The position numbers were made by a program, and so were the translations under genes. Shown piece after piece: positions 10,912-22,668 of a DNA stretch of 64,000 bases (positions within the stretch are counted from its first letter, which is position 1; every line of letters starts with the position of its first letter). The notes below the pieces were generated by a model that had not been told where the DNA came from, did no database searches, and worked only from the letters and a program-made list of their open reading frames with translations. Origin of the DNA: Telmatactis stephensoni (Eukaryota > Cnidaria > Anthozoa > Actiniaria > Isophelliidae); the NCBI GenBank assembly GCA_029948255.1, contig JALIZF010001813.1:682001-746000 (forward strand), written 5' to 3'.

Positions 10912-12954
10912 ATGGCTCTCAGTGGAGTGGAAACACCGAAAATGGAATGGAGTGGCGAAAATCTTCGTGAGAACTGGCAACGTTTCAAGCAACATGCCGA
11001 GCTCATGTTCACAGGCCCACTAAAGAGTCGATCAGAAGCAGAAAAATGCAGCTATCTTCTCATCTGGAGCGGCCAGAAAGGACGAGATATCTTAAACACA
11101 TAGCGAGATATAACAGAAGAAGACAAGGTAAAACTACAAACCTATTACAATAGATTTGAACAACATGTCAACCCGAAGTCAAACCCTGTGTTCACTAGAT
11201 ACAAATTTCATCAGAAAATCCAAGGAATCGATGAATCTGTAGAACAGTTCACAACTGAGCTTCAAATCCTCGCACAAGACTGTGAATTCCCGAATAAAGA
11301 AGAAATGATTAGAGACCTTGTCTTCGGTACCAATTCAAGGAAAATCAGAGAAAAATTATTTGATGAAGGGCCAGATCTCACCCTAGATAAGGCAATCACA
11401 ATCACTAGATCGTATGAAACCTCACAAGCACAGCTAAATGTCATGAATCCCGGTATAAAAGAGGAGAAAATCCAAGCTATTTCTAGTTCTCAATCGAAAA
11501 GAAATTCACAACCCAAACATGTGAGTTATACACAGGGAGCCCAATGCCAAACCTCGAAACCTACACAGGGAGCCCAACACCGCCCAATCCAGAAACAAGC
11601 AGACTGCGACAACTGTGGCCGCCCACATAGCAGATCTGAGAGATGTCCAGCCAAGGGACAAACTTGCAACTACTGCAAGAAAAAGAATCATTTCGCTCAA
11701 GTTTGTAGAAAAAAGATGAAATCACTACAAGGAATCCATAGTCTACAGAGTACAGATCCGACAGCTGAAGGAGATTTCGACACCCTGGCGTTCGAGTCTA
11801 TCTGCATTGGTAACATAAATAATGGAAACCACTCTATCAGCAAAGATGAAGTATACGCAACCGTCAACGTTGGTCTACCTGGAAAGGACAAAGATAAGAC
11901 AACCTTGAAGGCAAAATTGGACACCGGAGCGCAAGGAAACGTGTTACCACTGCGACTTTATCGTAAGATGTATCCTCAGAGCATTGACAACAACGGCAAA
12001 CAAAAACAAGGAACACTGAACCAATCAAAAATCATCCTAGTTGCATATGGTGGTTCAGAAATCAAGCACTTTGGCACTGTAAGAATTCCATGCTACTCCA
12101 AAGACAGCAGAGCAACAGCAACTTTCTATGTCACAGACACGTCGGGACCAGCCATCATGGGACTTCACACAGCAACTGAACTCAACCTTCTCAAGTTTAA
12201 TCTAGAAGTCAAGGAACAAGTACCACAGATCGATACCCAGCCAGAGTCCTGCAAACAACAAGTCAACACAGCGCCAATCAGAGACAAACAAGACCTCATC
12301 GCGAAATACCCAGAGTGTTTCAACGGAATTGGGAAATTCCAGGGTGATTACCACATCACTCTAGACCCGTCAGTACCACCCGTGGTTCACCCCCCAAGGA
12401 AAGTACCAATCAGCTTAAAGGACGAAATCAAGAGAGAATTAGATGACATGGTAAAGAACGACATCATAGCCAAGATCCACGAAGGTGAGCCCACTGCCTG
12501 GGTTAACAGCTTAGTGTACAGAAGGAAGTCTAACGGCAAGTTGCGTCTATGTCTTGACCCAAAAGATCTGAACGCAGCAATCAAGAGAGAGCATCACGTA
12601 ACATCAACACTAGAAGAATTACTACCAAAACTGAGTGGCGCTGAAGTATTCTCCATTGTCGACGCGAAATGTGGATACTGGAATGTGGTTTTGGATCAGG
12701 AATCCAGTTACCTAACGACGTTCAATTCACCCTACGGGCGCTACCGTTTCAAGCGTATGCCCTTTGGACTGAAAATGTCGCAAGACATTTTTCAAACAAG
12801 AATTGACCAGACATTCGAAGGCTGTAGCGGTGTAATAGGTATCGCAGATGATATCGTAGTCTATGGTAACTCAGAAGAAGAGCACGACTCCAACATGCAT
12901 GGCATGATCAACCGTTGTAAGCAGACCGGCCTCAAGCTTAATCCTGAAAAGTAA
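10912..12954 (+). pseudogene. Gypsy gag-protease-RT (first part of polyprotein)
   Basis: Encodes capsid, protease and most of reverse transcriptase. ATG at 10912 lies 21 bp after the LTR. In-frame TAG at 11101-11103 interrupts gag after about 63 codons; the same frame then stays open to TAA 12952-12954. Visible: two CCHC-like knuckles (CDNCGRPHSRSERC and CNYCKKKNHFAQVC, about 11606-11710), aspartic protease LDTGAQGNVLP (about 11920), RT with RLCLDPKDLN and the catalytic GIADDIVVYG (about 12838). The frame is lost where a 17-bp insertion begins at 12952. Confidence 0.92.
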
Positions 12955-12968
12955 TTAATCCTTAATCC
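12952..12968 (+). other. 17-bp frameshifting insertion in gypsy RT
   Basis: TAATTAATCCTTAATCC separates two RT segments that are otherwise contiguous in their respective frames. It partly copies the adjacent CTTAATCCTG (12937-12946 and again 12961-12970), so replication slippage is likely. Confidence 0.8.
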
Positions 12969-14990
12969 TGCTTTGTAAAACAAGACAAAATCAAGTTCTA
13001 CGGAATAATCTGCAGTAAAAACGGCATCCAACCGGATCCCAGCAAAGTTTCAGCTCTCAAACAGATGGGACCACCAACCGACAAACAAGAAGTCCAAACG
13101 TTTTTAGGCATGGCCAACTACATGGCTCCATTTATACCAAACTTAAGTACACTAACGGCACCACTACGAGAGTTGGTGACAGAGAAAACATCGTTCTGCT
13201 GGAATGCTATGTACCAAGAAGCCCTAGACAAGGTTAAAGACTCCATAAGCAACGAAGTCACGCTGACGTACTTTCATCCCAAGAAACCAACAGTCCTCCA
13301 AGTCGACGCGTCATTAAAGGGACTAGGTGCAACCTTACTTCAAGACAACAAACCGGTTGCTTTTGCAAGCAAAGCCTTAACAGATGTAGAAAAACGCTAT
13401 GCTAACATTGAGAGAGAGCTGCTAGCTGTTGTGTATGGCTGCGAGAGATTTCATACATATCTATTTGGTCGCACGTTTACAGTTCACTCCGACCATAAGC
13501 CACTAGAGACCATACATCTAAAGCACCTAACAGCTGCACCACCGAGGCTCCAACGTATGCTCCTACGACTACAACCGTACGACCTTGTGATCAAGTACCA
13601 GCCAGGAAAGACGATGGAAATCGCTGACGCGCTATCAAGATTGTCACCTGAAGAAAATGAGGAAATCCCAGACATGAACGTCCAGATACATCAAGTATGT
13701 CCTCAATTTAGCAATGACATGATCAGAAGAATTCAAGAGAATACAAGTAACGACCCAGAACTAACAATCTTGAAAGAACAAGTATACACCGGATGGCCAA
13801 CTGACGTCAAGGAAGTTCCCAACCTCGTAAAACCATACTGGTCATTCCGGGATGAGATAACCATAGAAGATGGCATAATGATGAAACGTCACCGAATCAT
13901 CATTCCAAAAGCTTTGCAGAAAGAAATCCTCTCAAAGCTACATGCTTCCCATCAAGGAACAGAAAAGACAAAACTACATGCAAGAACAGCTGTTTTCTGG
14001 AAAGATCTTAACAAAGACATCGACAATGTCACAAAGACATGCAGCGTGTGTCAAGAGTCGTTGAACAACCAACCAAAGGAACCAATGATCCCAACAGAAA
14101 TCCCTCCAAGGCCTTGGCACACAGTGGGAACTGACCTGTTCTACCTCGATGGATCTGAGTACTTGCTTGTTGCAGACTATTACTCCAAATTTCCATTTGT
14201 CAGAAAGATCCCGCGAAACCAGAGTAATAGTAAAATGGTGGTAGAGATCATGAAACAGATCTTCAGTGAACATGGCATTCCACAAATAGTAAGATCAGAT
14301 AATGGGCCTCATTACGATAGCCATACCTTCAGAGAATTTGCGCAGCAGTACGGCTTTAAACATATAACAAGCTCCCCACACTATCCGCGCAGTAATGGCT
14401 TTATTGAAGCGCATGTAAAAACAGTGAAGAACACTCTGAAGAAGGCTCAAGCAACGCAAACAGATCCCTACATCGCCTTAATGTGTCTAAGAAGTACTCC
14501 TATTGACAGCAAGCTACCACCCCCAGCTGAGCTTCTACTAGGCAGGTCTATACAAGACAACCTTCCAAGGAGAATCAAAAGAAACTACGCAAGTGATGAT
14601 GTAACAGACAGACTAGAATACAGACAGGAACAACAGAGACACTACTACGACAGAGGATGCAAGCCATTACCACCACTTCTCACTGGGCAGCAAGTGCGCA
14701 TCCAAGACCCAACCACCCACAAGTGGAAACCAGCAGTAGTTGAAGAGAAGTTACAGAATCTTCCTCGGTCATACAAGATAACAACACCTGCAGGAAGGGA
14801 ACTACGGCGTAATCATCAACATGTTAGAGAAGCCCCAAGTACCTCTGACGAACCATCGCAAGAACCAAGGCTACAGTCAACACGTCCTCCACCCAACCTG
14901 AGTGAAAGCAAGCAAGAAGAACAGACCAAGCCTCAAGTAGTCACTCGCAGTGGACGTTGTGTAAAAACCCCGGATAGATACGGATTTTAA
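12969..14990 (+). pseudogene. Gypsy RT end-RNase H-integrase
   Basis: Second part of the polyprotein, open to TAA at 14988. RT thumb (FLGMANYMAPFIPNLS), RNase H (LQVDASLKGLGATLL, Asp; ERELLAVVYG, Glu; HSDHKPLE, Asp), integrase HHCC zinc finger (HASHQG...CSVCQ), DDE core (GTDLFYLDG; RSDNGPHYDS; SNGFIEAHV) and a C-terminal SH3-like region. An ATG exists at 13065 but the true product is a polyprotein. The enzyme motifs look intact in this half. Confidence 0.93.
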
Positions 14991-15064
14991 GACATTGATT
15001 AGAGACAAAAAAAAACTGTTGAGTTAAACACTGTAGTACAATAACCTCATAAGAAAAAGGGGGA

Positions 15065-15193
15065 TGTAATGAGATGCATAATATAGTATTAGTGCGCATG
15101 CGTGTGTGTGTTCCGAGAGTGAGAGAGTAATGTACAAGGAATGTACAAAGTATTATACACAGCATAGTTACAAGACCACTCGAGACTATTACA
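15065..15193 (+). repeat. 3' LTR of gypsy element
   Basis: Identical to 10762-10890; preceded by a polypurine tract at about 15051-15064 and followed by the AAGGC duplication. Confidence 0.95.
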
Positions 15194-15429
15194 AAGGCAT
15201 ACTAAAGAATCAAGGGGAGAGGGGAAGAGTGTCCTTTACATAGAGGACAGTTCAAAAATAATTGCATATTGTGTCAATTACTGTTCATATGATATTGTTA
15301 ACATGTTAAAATTGTTCAATTAAAACTTAGTACTGAACCTTTCATGAGTTTTTGTTTCAATTTCAACTAAAATATAAAATTTTGCTTTTGCTTAGCCCAA
15401 CTAGAAAGGAACTGAAACATGAAGAAATA

Positions 15430-16213
15430 TTACTCATTCTTTGAGATCACTTTTTCTAACAATGACATTATTGCCTTATTCTGTTGTGCCATTAGAATTT
15501 GGAGATTCTGGGTTTGCTGCTGTTGCTGTGCTTGTTGTTGCTGCATGGCTTGCATCATTTGGCTAAACTGGTCAGTTTTACCTTCTTGCTCTTTGACTTT
15601 CAGCTCAATTTCTTTTTCTCGAAGTTTCATTTCTTTCTCACTCTTCTCTTGCAAAAACTCAATGGCTTCACTGCCACTTCTTCTTCTTTTCTTTTCCTTT
15701 TTTATTTCAAAATCATCCTCTTCACTTTTCCTTTTCTTTGTTTGACCCATTCATTCCATGGCCTTGGTTCTTATACCTTCAGCAGTAAAAATTAATAAAT
15801 AAACAACAGACTTTATTTAAAAAATATATCTTCAAAAATATACCTTCAGCAGTTGCTTTTTCTTGTTGTGACTTCTTGCTTTCATTATCTCTGCTCTCCT
15901 CTGCAAGTTTTTCTCTCTATATAATGTCTTCAAGCAAGACATCTAGTTCATCAAGCTGTGGTGGAGATATCCCTGAAGCACTAAATTCCTCTCCTTCGTT
16001 ATCCATGAACCTGGTTCGAATTAGAGTGAACCTTTCCCGGACTCCTCTTTGAGAGAAATTCTTTTTGAATGTCAACTGCTTGCATGCCTTCAGAGAATCA
16101 GCTATGGAAGTCCAAATTTTGCCAACTTCATTACTTCCTTTTTTATGCTTGTATGGTTGAAGTGCCAACACTTCTTTGCAGAGTAAAACATCATGGTCTT
16201 TGCTCCATGTCAT
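15430..16213 (-). pseudogene. Myb/SANT-like Harbinger partner protein
   Basis: DNA-binding helper that in Harbinger elements brings transposase to the ends. ATG at 16213. The SANT-like trihelix starts MTWSKDHDVLLCKEV and includes GKIWTSIADSL and RFTLIRTRF. An in-frame TAG at 15917-15919 (after LEDII) is followed by open coding (REKLAEESRDN), a short intron (about 15787-15848; GTATAT...CTGAAG), a TGA at 15751-15753, then a basic NLS-like stretch (KKEKKRRRSGSE) and a Gln-rich coiled coil (MQAMQQQQAQQQQQ) to TGA 15430. Two stops make it defective. Confidence 0.75.
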
Positions 16214-16784
16214 TGTAGTTCTGAAGTGTAATAAAAGTCAATAGAAACATTAGCTCATAATTTTAAAATGTAAACATGCTCTGCCGGATTCTCCCAAAAG
16301 AACTTCAGAAAAGAAAGAAATGATCATTATAGTTTATAATCAACACACGATGACAAACAACACATCATTATAGTATAATTAATCCCACCGCAATATTGTC
16401 AAAAAACAAAATTGAAATGCATCGATTGTATGACTGCAAGAAAGCAAATTTGGCTAGGTACTTACGGAGCTTTGACATCCGCCATCTTGCCTGATCTTGC
16501 TTAAAACTTGCACTTAAGAAATAATAGAATTTCGACTTATATCTGCACACAAAAAAAAAACACAAAAGTTTAAGTTTTTGTCACTAAGGCATTTCCCCTT
16601 CAATTGCACAGGTAAAACAACTCAAACCATTGAGAAAAGCATTAAAATATACTCACTTTTTCTCACGTAGTCTCCACTACGTCGTTTCGACCAAATCTCT
16701 GTATCACATTGCACGGCTACGGCAGGAAACTTCCAGTGAGTACATCTGATGATGTCACCAGAAGTAATTTTCATTTCCGCCCGT
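16214..16784. other. Harbinger right flank, no gene seen
   Basis: Non-coding subterminal sequence between the Myb-like start and the right inverted repeat. Confidence 0.55.
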
Positions 16785-16823
16785 CGTAGTAGAGCATCGC
16801 TGTACCATATCTTTAAGTCCCTA
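16785..16823 (-). repeat. Right terminal inverted repeat
   Basis: Ends TTTAAGTCCCTA; complement of 8113-8151 with 3 mismatches. Confidence 0.9.
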
Positions 16824-17192
16824 TTTTCCCAGTCACAACAGCACGTGTTTGCTGACTCTGTCAGCCCTTCCATGCGGTATAGAACCCTTGTCGTAAATCA
16901 AGCGAAAGACATTTTTTTAGGTTTGGTACTGTCTTTCATCCCAAAGGCTAAAAGGAAGAAGCAGGAATCATGGAGAGATGTCCCTTTTCAGCTCCACTAC
17001 TCCGCTCAAAGCATGTGCCGAATCGTCGACAGCGAGACTTACTGTATTATCAGATCATTCGATAAGATCGAATTTTACACAAGAACTGAAACCGGCATTT
17101 TAGCTTATTTTAAAAGATCTAAAGAGCTGAAATGTTTTGTATTGCTTATGATGCATTATTTAATTCCAAGCAAGTTACCGATATACATGCAT
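16824..17192. other. No gene seen
   Basis: Sequence between the Harbinger right end and the tandem array; short open frames here lack any recognisable motif. Confidence 0.45.
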
Positions 17193-18770
17193 ATGAGGTC
17201 TGAGCACATAAAAAGGCTCTTCTTTACTAAGATCCTTTTGTTCTAGATTGGTTCTAGTATAGTTTGCAGTTGTTTGCTATTGGATACAACAGAATCCTTT
17301 AGAATCCCTTTTATGTGCACATTCCTCATGATGTATTATGCTTCTGTAAGTCATGATCTCGCAACATTTTGTACACTGAATAAATGCAGAAAATACCGAG
17401 AAAAAAGTCCCTTAAAGGTCAAAGCACCATTGGAAAACAGTGCGCAACCTTTACACTCTGTCTCTACAACATAACAATGATGTATTATGCTTCTGTAAGT
17501 CATGATCTCGCAACATTTTGTACACTGAATAAATGCAGAAAATACCGAGAAAAAAGTCCCTTAAAGGTCAAAGCGCCATTGGAAAACAGTGCGCAACCTT
17601 TACACTCTGTCTCTACAACATAACATGAGGTCTGAGCACATAAAAAGGCTCTTCTTTACTAAGATCCTTTTGTTCTAGATTGGTTCTAGTATAGTTTGCA
17701 GTCGTTTGCTATTGGATACAACAGAATCCTTTAGAATCCCTTTTATGTGCACATTCCTCATGATGTATTATGCTTCTGTAAGTCATGATCTCGCAACATT
17801 TTGTACACTGAATAAATGCAGAAAATACCGAGAAAAAAGTCCCTTAAAGGTCAAAGCGCCATTGGAAAACAGTGCGCAACCTTTACACTCTGTCTCTACA
17901 ACATAACATGAGGTCTGAGCACATAAAAAGGCTCTTCTTCACTAAGATCCTTTTGTTCTAGATTGGTTCTAGTATAGTTTGCAGTTGTTTGCTATTGGAT
18001 ACAACAGAATCCTTTAGAATCCCTTTTATGTGCACATTCCTCATGATGTATTATGCTTCTGTAAGTCATGATCTCGCAACATTTTGTACACTGAATAAAT
18101 GCAGAAAATACCGAGAAAAAAGTCCCTTAAAGGTCAAAGCACCATTGGAAAACAGTGCGCAACCTTTACACTCTGTCTCTACAACATAACAATGATGTAT
18201 TATGCTTCTGTAAGTCATGATCTCGCAACATTTTGTACACTGAATAAATGCAGAAAATACCGAGAAAAAAGTCCCTTAAAGGTCAAAGCGCCATTGGAAA
18301 ACAGTGCGCAACCTTTACACTCTGTCTCTACAACATAATTGATGTATTATGCTTCTGTAAGTCATGATCTCGCAACATTTTGTACACTGAATAAATGCAG
18401 AAAATACCGAGAAAAAAGTCCCTTAAAGGTCAAAGCGCCATTGGAAAACAGTGCGCAACCTTTACACTCTGTCTCTACAACATAACAATGATGTATTATG
18501 CTTCTGTAAGTCATGATCTCGCAACATTTTGTACACCGAATAAATGCAGAAAATACCGAGAAAAAAGTCCCTTAAAGGTCAAAGCGCCATTGGAAAACAG
18601 TGCGCAACCTTTACACTCTGTCTCTACAACATAACATGAGGTCTGAGCACATAAAAAGGCTCTTCTTTACTAAGATCCTTTTGTTCTATATTGGTTCTAG
18701 TATAGTTTGCAGTCGTTTGCTATTTGATACAACAGAATCCTTTAGAATCCCTTTTATGTGCACATTCCTC
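17193..18770 (+). repeat. Higher-order tandem array of two unit types
   Basis: Two unrelated units alternate irregularly: A (about 135-145 bp, starts ATGAGGTCTGAGCAC, ends CACATTCCTC) and B (about 138-148 bp, starts ATGATGTATTATGC, ends CTACAACATAAC). Order: A 17193, B 17338, B 17477, A 17625, B 17760, A 17908, B 18043, B 18192, B 18339, B 18488, A 18636-18770. Copies differ at only a few positions. Repeated small open frames across the array are by-products of repetition. Confidence 0.93.
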
Positions 18771-19498
18771 ATATATATGCATATATGCTTTCTCTCTGGA
18801 TCCCCCAGGACGTTAGAACTGATTACTAAGTAACGTTACTTGATGGCTGCCTTTTATTGGATACGCTGTAGTAACATTACTTCAACTTGGTAATACAAGC
18901 GGGAAAAATTCGAACAGAAACAATGCTGCAGTCTTTAAGTATAAGTGATATATTTTACTGTTACGACCTACAGTTCAATAATATTCATATTTATTTACAG
19001 TTGACTTTCGTACATCGTACCAATCCTGACCAATGCTGATTCTTTGTTGGCTATTTTAATTAACCGGCAGCCAGACATGGACCTCAAAATACTCAAAATA
19101 TATTTGTCCTTCAGTTCTTTATTCTTGAAAATTTCTCAAAGGAAAAATGTGCTCGATTCAAAGTATTCTATCGTAAAGAGAGCTGTTAGCTAGTAGAGCT
19201 AGAACTAGCTATTTCGACATCACCACACAATCTCTTACCATTTCTAAAGAAGGATACAAACCTTGAACGGAACACAATTTTCATTTTAGGGGAAATTTCC
19301 GAAAATTGAAAACGTGAGATAGACTGGCTGCCGTCGTTTAAACACTTTATTTGTGAACTGATTAGTTAGAGGTGCAAATCTGTTATTGAACTGGCTCCTC
19401 TTAATTTATAAATCAACACGGTATGCCCGATTACAAATTTCTTCCGACTTGCACATAGAAATTTGCAAACTTCGTAGATTTCTAAATTTGGGTCTTGT
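18771..19498. other. No gene seen
   Basis: Begins with (AT)n next to the last A unit. Has GTAACGTTAC and GTAATGTTAC-like palindromic words. No supported coding. Confidence 0.5.
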
Positions 19499-20181
19499 AC
19501 TCAAGTACCTTAAGGCCAGGCTTGGGGCCAAAATCTACAAAATCTACTTATTTTTGTTACGAGCAAATGTCTGAACGAAACCCTACCAAACTTCGTCCAT
19601 GAACAGACATTCATCTACTGATCAAACCTTAAGTGATGATTTGGGAGTTTCAGTGGTCACGTGACCTGCAGCGATAATTATAGGACATGCATAGTTTTTC
19701 GTAAATGGGGCCACGAGTTTTTCTGATCAGACCAAACTAATACATGAAATAAGCTTTAAATATGTCACTTCATAATTGTACGCTTAGACATTTTGACATT
19801 CAACTTTCTTTAAGCAGTTATTCAACAAAACAGGTCACGTGACCAAATAATACTCTTTTATATTTTTAAATATCTCCCACACTATCCATGATAAACATAA
19901 TGTCTAAGCGTAGGATGTTGAAGTACCATATGGCAAAGATTTTAAATGTATAACGTTTACCTGGTCAATAAAACTCGTGGCCCCATTTTAGAAAAACATT
20001 TTTTCTCCAGTACTGGTCACGTGATCACTGAAACTCCCAAATCATCACTTAAGGTTGATCAGTAAATGGATGTCTGTTCATGGACGAAGTTTGGTAAATT
20101 TTCGTTCAGACATTTGCTTGTAACAAAAATAAGTGTATTTTGTACATTTTGGCTCCTAGCCTTGCCTTAAGGTACTTGAGT
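19499..20181. repeat. Foldback element with E-box palindromes
   Basis: Long imperfect inverted repeat of about 290-bp arms (ACTCAAGTACCTTAAGG at 19499; complement ending CCTTAAGGTACTTGAGT at 20181) around an AT-rich centre. The innermost paired words are CGCTTAGACA (19781) and TGTCTAAGCG (19901). Three GGTCACGTGA(C/T)C-type sites sit at about 19656, 19832 and 20013. Non-coding. MITE-like; no target duplication determined. Confidence 0.85.
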
Positions 20182-20771
20182 AAACGATATGCCAATGAAC
20201 TTACTAGAAGAGTAATTTGGTAATGTTACCGATCAGTGTGTCCAATATAAAGATGAGATCCTAGTAAGAATTACTGAGTCGTATCGTCTAGCTTGTTTTT
20301 TGGCCGGTGGCTCTTCATGTGAATTTGAAGCCGACGTTCGCTTTGACTTCACCTTCCTTGCTGTTGTCGTTCGGTCTTTTGGTGGCGGTCTCGTCGTCTT
20401 GTTACTTTCTTTGTATCCCTTCAGTTGGCGTACTACAAGAATCAGATCTGTTCAATATAATCCAATTATACGAGCAGACGAGAGGACAATAGAAAGGGCT
20501 GTGTTGCCTACCCCTCTCACTTAGAGTGATCTTAAGTCGAATTTGATTAACTTATTACTACTAATCGCTAACTAAAGTTTGGCGGAGCAGGAACTGGACC
20601 CCAACTGCAAACAAGTATCAATATTCAAACCGTTGGAACGTTCGTTTGACCAAAGATAAAGCATTATAACAGCTAGAACAGAGGCCAGAAAGGTCAAAAA
20701 CAGAGGAAACAATGTGACTTCAGAGCTTCAAAGGATTGACTGCAGATAAGTACAATTTTTAACTTGATTTA
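20182..20771. other. No gene supported
   Basis: A short frame at 20300-20524 shows no recognisable domain; I do not call it a gene. Confidence 0.45.
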
Positions 20772-22105
20772 TTACACATAAACACAACGACTTTGTCCTA
20801 GTGCCCTTGCTTTGATGATCAATTGCTGTATTTCCAACTTCAGCATTTCTTTGTGATAGCCATCAGGAATATTGTGTAGTTGATTCACAACATACTGACC
20901 AAAACTGACATCAGCATCTCTTTTTTCTTCATTTTTCGGTTTCTTAAGCTCTTGAATACATGATGATAATAGTTTCTCTTCTAAACTCAACTGAAGTTTT
21001 CTTTTGCTCTTCATTGATGCAGTTGGGTTATTTGTAGAGAAGATAGATTTTATATCTGTATTCTCATCTGGTGGATCTGGTGATTAATTACTCTGTTTTG
21101 GTTGGCAATCAACATCATCTTCTGCCTCCAAGGGACTCATGGTGCTGCTTGTTTTTCTAGGTGTGATGTTATCTTTGAGAAAATGAGGCCAATTGGAAAC
21201 ATACACCTTCTTAGCACCAGTTCCATTGACCTTTGATGCCTTCTCTTTTCCAGATTCTTTACCATAATATGTTCTCAAACATGCCATTTTCTTCTGTGAT
21301 TCAGCAATAGTGAGTCCTGTAAGCAGAGTAATCAATCAATAAATGACAGCTTTAAAAATATAATTCCATAGAAAATAAAAATAATCAATATTATTTTATT
21401 TCAAATTTCATGATTTGTCATAATGTCTTAGTTATCCTTGTTGTTTATTTAATTTTCCCATTTTAGCTTTTCATACTTATCATTATTTATTAGTTTTCTT
21501 TTATTTTGAGAATCATTGACTATAACTAATAATATTTGCTCTTTTTTTTTTTGTTGATAGAAATTATCCAATCATCGAGTATTTAAATCGTATTCAATCA
21601 ATCATATTACATTGTTCACAAGTTTTAAAAATTGATTAAAATGAGCAGAACATGCTTTATCTGGGCTTTATATTTACAAGAAGTTAATTGATATAGTGTT
21701 TTATGGCAAAAATTCGACACCAATTCAAAAATCCACAAACAAAAATGTATGGAAATTAGTCATGTTTGATTTTATCGAGTTCAAATCCAAAATGGCCGAC
21801 ATAGTCAGCGGACCAAAATATTAAAGAAATAAGAAATGGAACCTCCAAATGGTCTACACCGTCAATTTATCAATTAAATACTTTAAAATTCGGAAATTTA
21901 TCAACAAAGTAAAAACATCACATGTATTAACATGAAAACAAAGTATTAAAGTCACAATCACTTTCTTACCTTCTTTCAACAGTGAGTAGCACTCTTTGGT
22001 CTTTGTTGAAGTATTCACTGTGTTTACACAGCTGTTTAGTTTGAATAAAAATTGGACATTCGGTTCCAGGCTTCGAAGCGCGCGGTTCGCTCGTGCAAAC
22101 TTCAC
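20772..22105 (-). pseudogene. MADF/BESS-like DNA-binding protein gene relic
   Basis: Minus-strand, at least two exons. The upstream exon ends at 21970 (donor GTAAGA) with TKECYSLLKE. The acceptor at 21317 (TTACAG) gives an in-phase continuation GLTIAESQKKMACLRTYYGK, like the C-terminal half of a MADF (Myb/SANT-like) domain. YVSNWPHFLKD follows. A TAA at 21084-21086 interrupts; the same frame reopens and ends with a BESS-like motif (VSFGQYVVNQLHNIPDGYHK) to 20772. The MADF N-terminus is not clear, so start 22105 is provisional. Either the stop is real and the tail is lost, or this is a relic. Confidence 0.55.
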
Positions 22106-22668
22106 GAAAACGAGGCTTTGAAATTGAGGGGCAAAAGTAGAAACGTGCAGTGAAGAGGTGGTCGAAAAAGTACTTTTTTTTGGTATTTATTCAACGTAGT
22201 ATTCCAATTATTTTTTGATAAGATATTCAATGGGAACACAAGAGATTGTTTGAGGAGTTTTCAATTGAAAATTAATGTACAAGACAGATTATTTATTGGT
22301 TTCTGAAATACGCATTTGTGGAAAAGAAGATGGCGCCTTTGTAAACACGCTCTGATGGCTCTCAAAAGTGAGTTTTTATTGCTAGTTAGGAAGTTTTTCA
22401 CAATGAAGGTGAGTATTTAATGCATGTAGAATTTACTTCTTATATCAGATTTACAAATCTTGTGTTACTAACTATTTTTTTAACAAAGTTATGTCATATC
22501 TACAAACAACAATTTTTGAAATGTCGGAAGCACGGTCTTTCGTTCTATTCATTTTCGCACTGTTTTAGTTTTTGTCGCGCACGCGTCAAGTTTTCCCACC
22601 CTTGAGGGCGGATGTAATTTGCTGTAGCTTGTGGAGTTGTGGTTCTCAAGGTGGCGTTTCTTTGCAAA
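22106..22668. other. Upstream region, no gene seen
   Basis: Lies between divergent genes; could hold promoters for both. Contains ATGAAG|GTGAGT near 22400, which could be a leader exon, unproven. Confidence 0.4.

Larger units (their letters stand above)
10762..15193 (+). mobile_element. Ty3/gypsy LTR retrotransposon, near full length
   Basis: 4,432 bp with two identical 129-bp LTRs (10762-10890, 15065-15193; TGTAATG...ATTACA) and a perfect 5-bp target duplication AAGGC (10757-10761, 15194-15198). A PBS-like TGGTACCAGGAG starts at 10891; a polypurine tract AAGAAAAAGGGGGA precedes the 3' LTR. Gag, protease, RT, RNase H and integrase are all present in one strand and order (protease-RT-RNH-IN), which defines Ty3/gypsy. 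Identical LTRs mean a recent insertion. The coding frame nevertheless has one TAG and one 17-bp insertion. Confidence 0.95.
8113..16823. mobile_element. PIF/Harbinger-type DNA transposon (hosts a gypsy insertion)
   Basis: Ends are 39-bp terminal inverted repeats with 3 mismatches (8113-8151 and 16785-16823), starting TAGGGACTT. Inside are the two genes expected of Harbinger-like elements: a DDE_Tnp_4 transposase (plus strand, 8.3-9.7 kb) and a Myb/SANT-like DNA-binding protein (minus strand, 15.4-16.2 kb), arranged convergently. Removing the 4,432-bp gypsy and one 5-bp duplication leaves about 4.27 kb. Both ends are flanked by or begin with TA; a clear 3-bp TWA duplication is not visible, so the exact termini and superfamily branch are uncertain. 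Confidence 0.85.

Noticed and set aside
15419..15795. Plus-strand Cys/Leu/Phe-rich fr membrane-like frames
   Set aside because: Antisense of the Gln- and Lys-rich coding of the Myb/SANT-like protein; the hydrophobic look is the complement of CAG/AAG codons.
17274..18833. Several near-identical 60-80-codon frames
   Set aside because: They repeat because the A/B units repeat, and stop at unit boundaries; no domain, no start context.
20300..20524. Small host gene
   Set aside because: Two overlapping frames, no motif, no splice or polyadenylation context.
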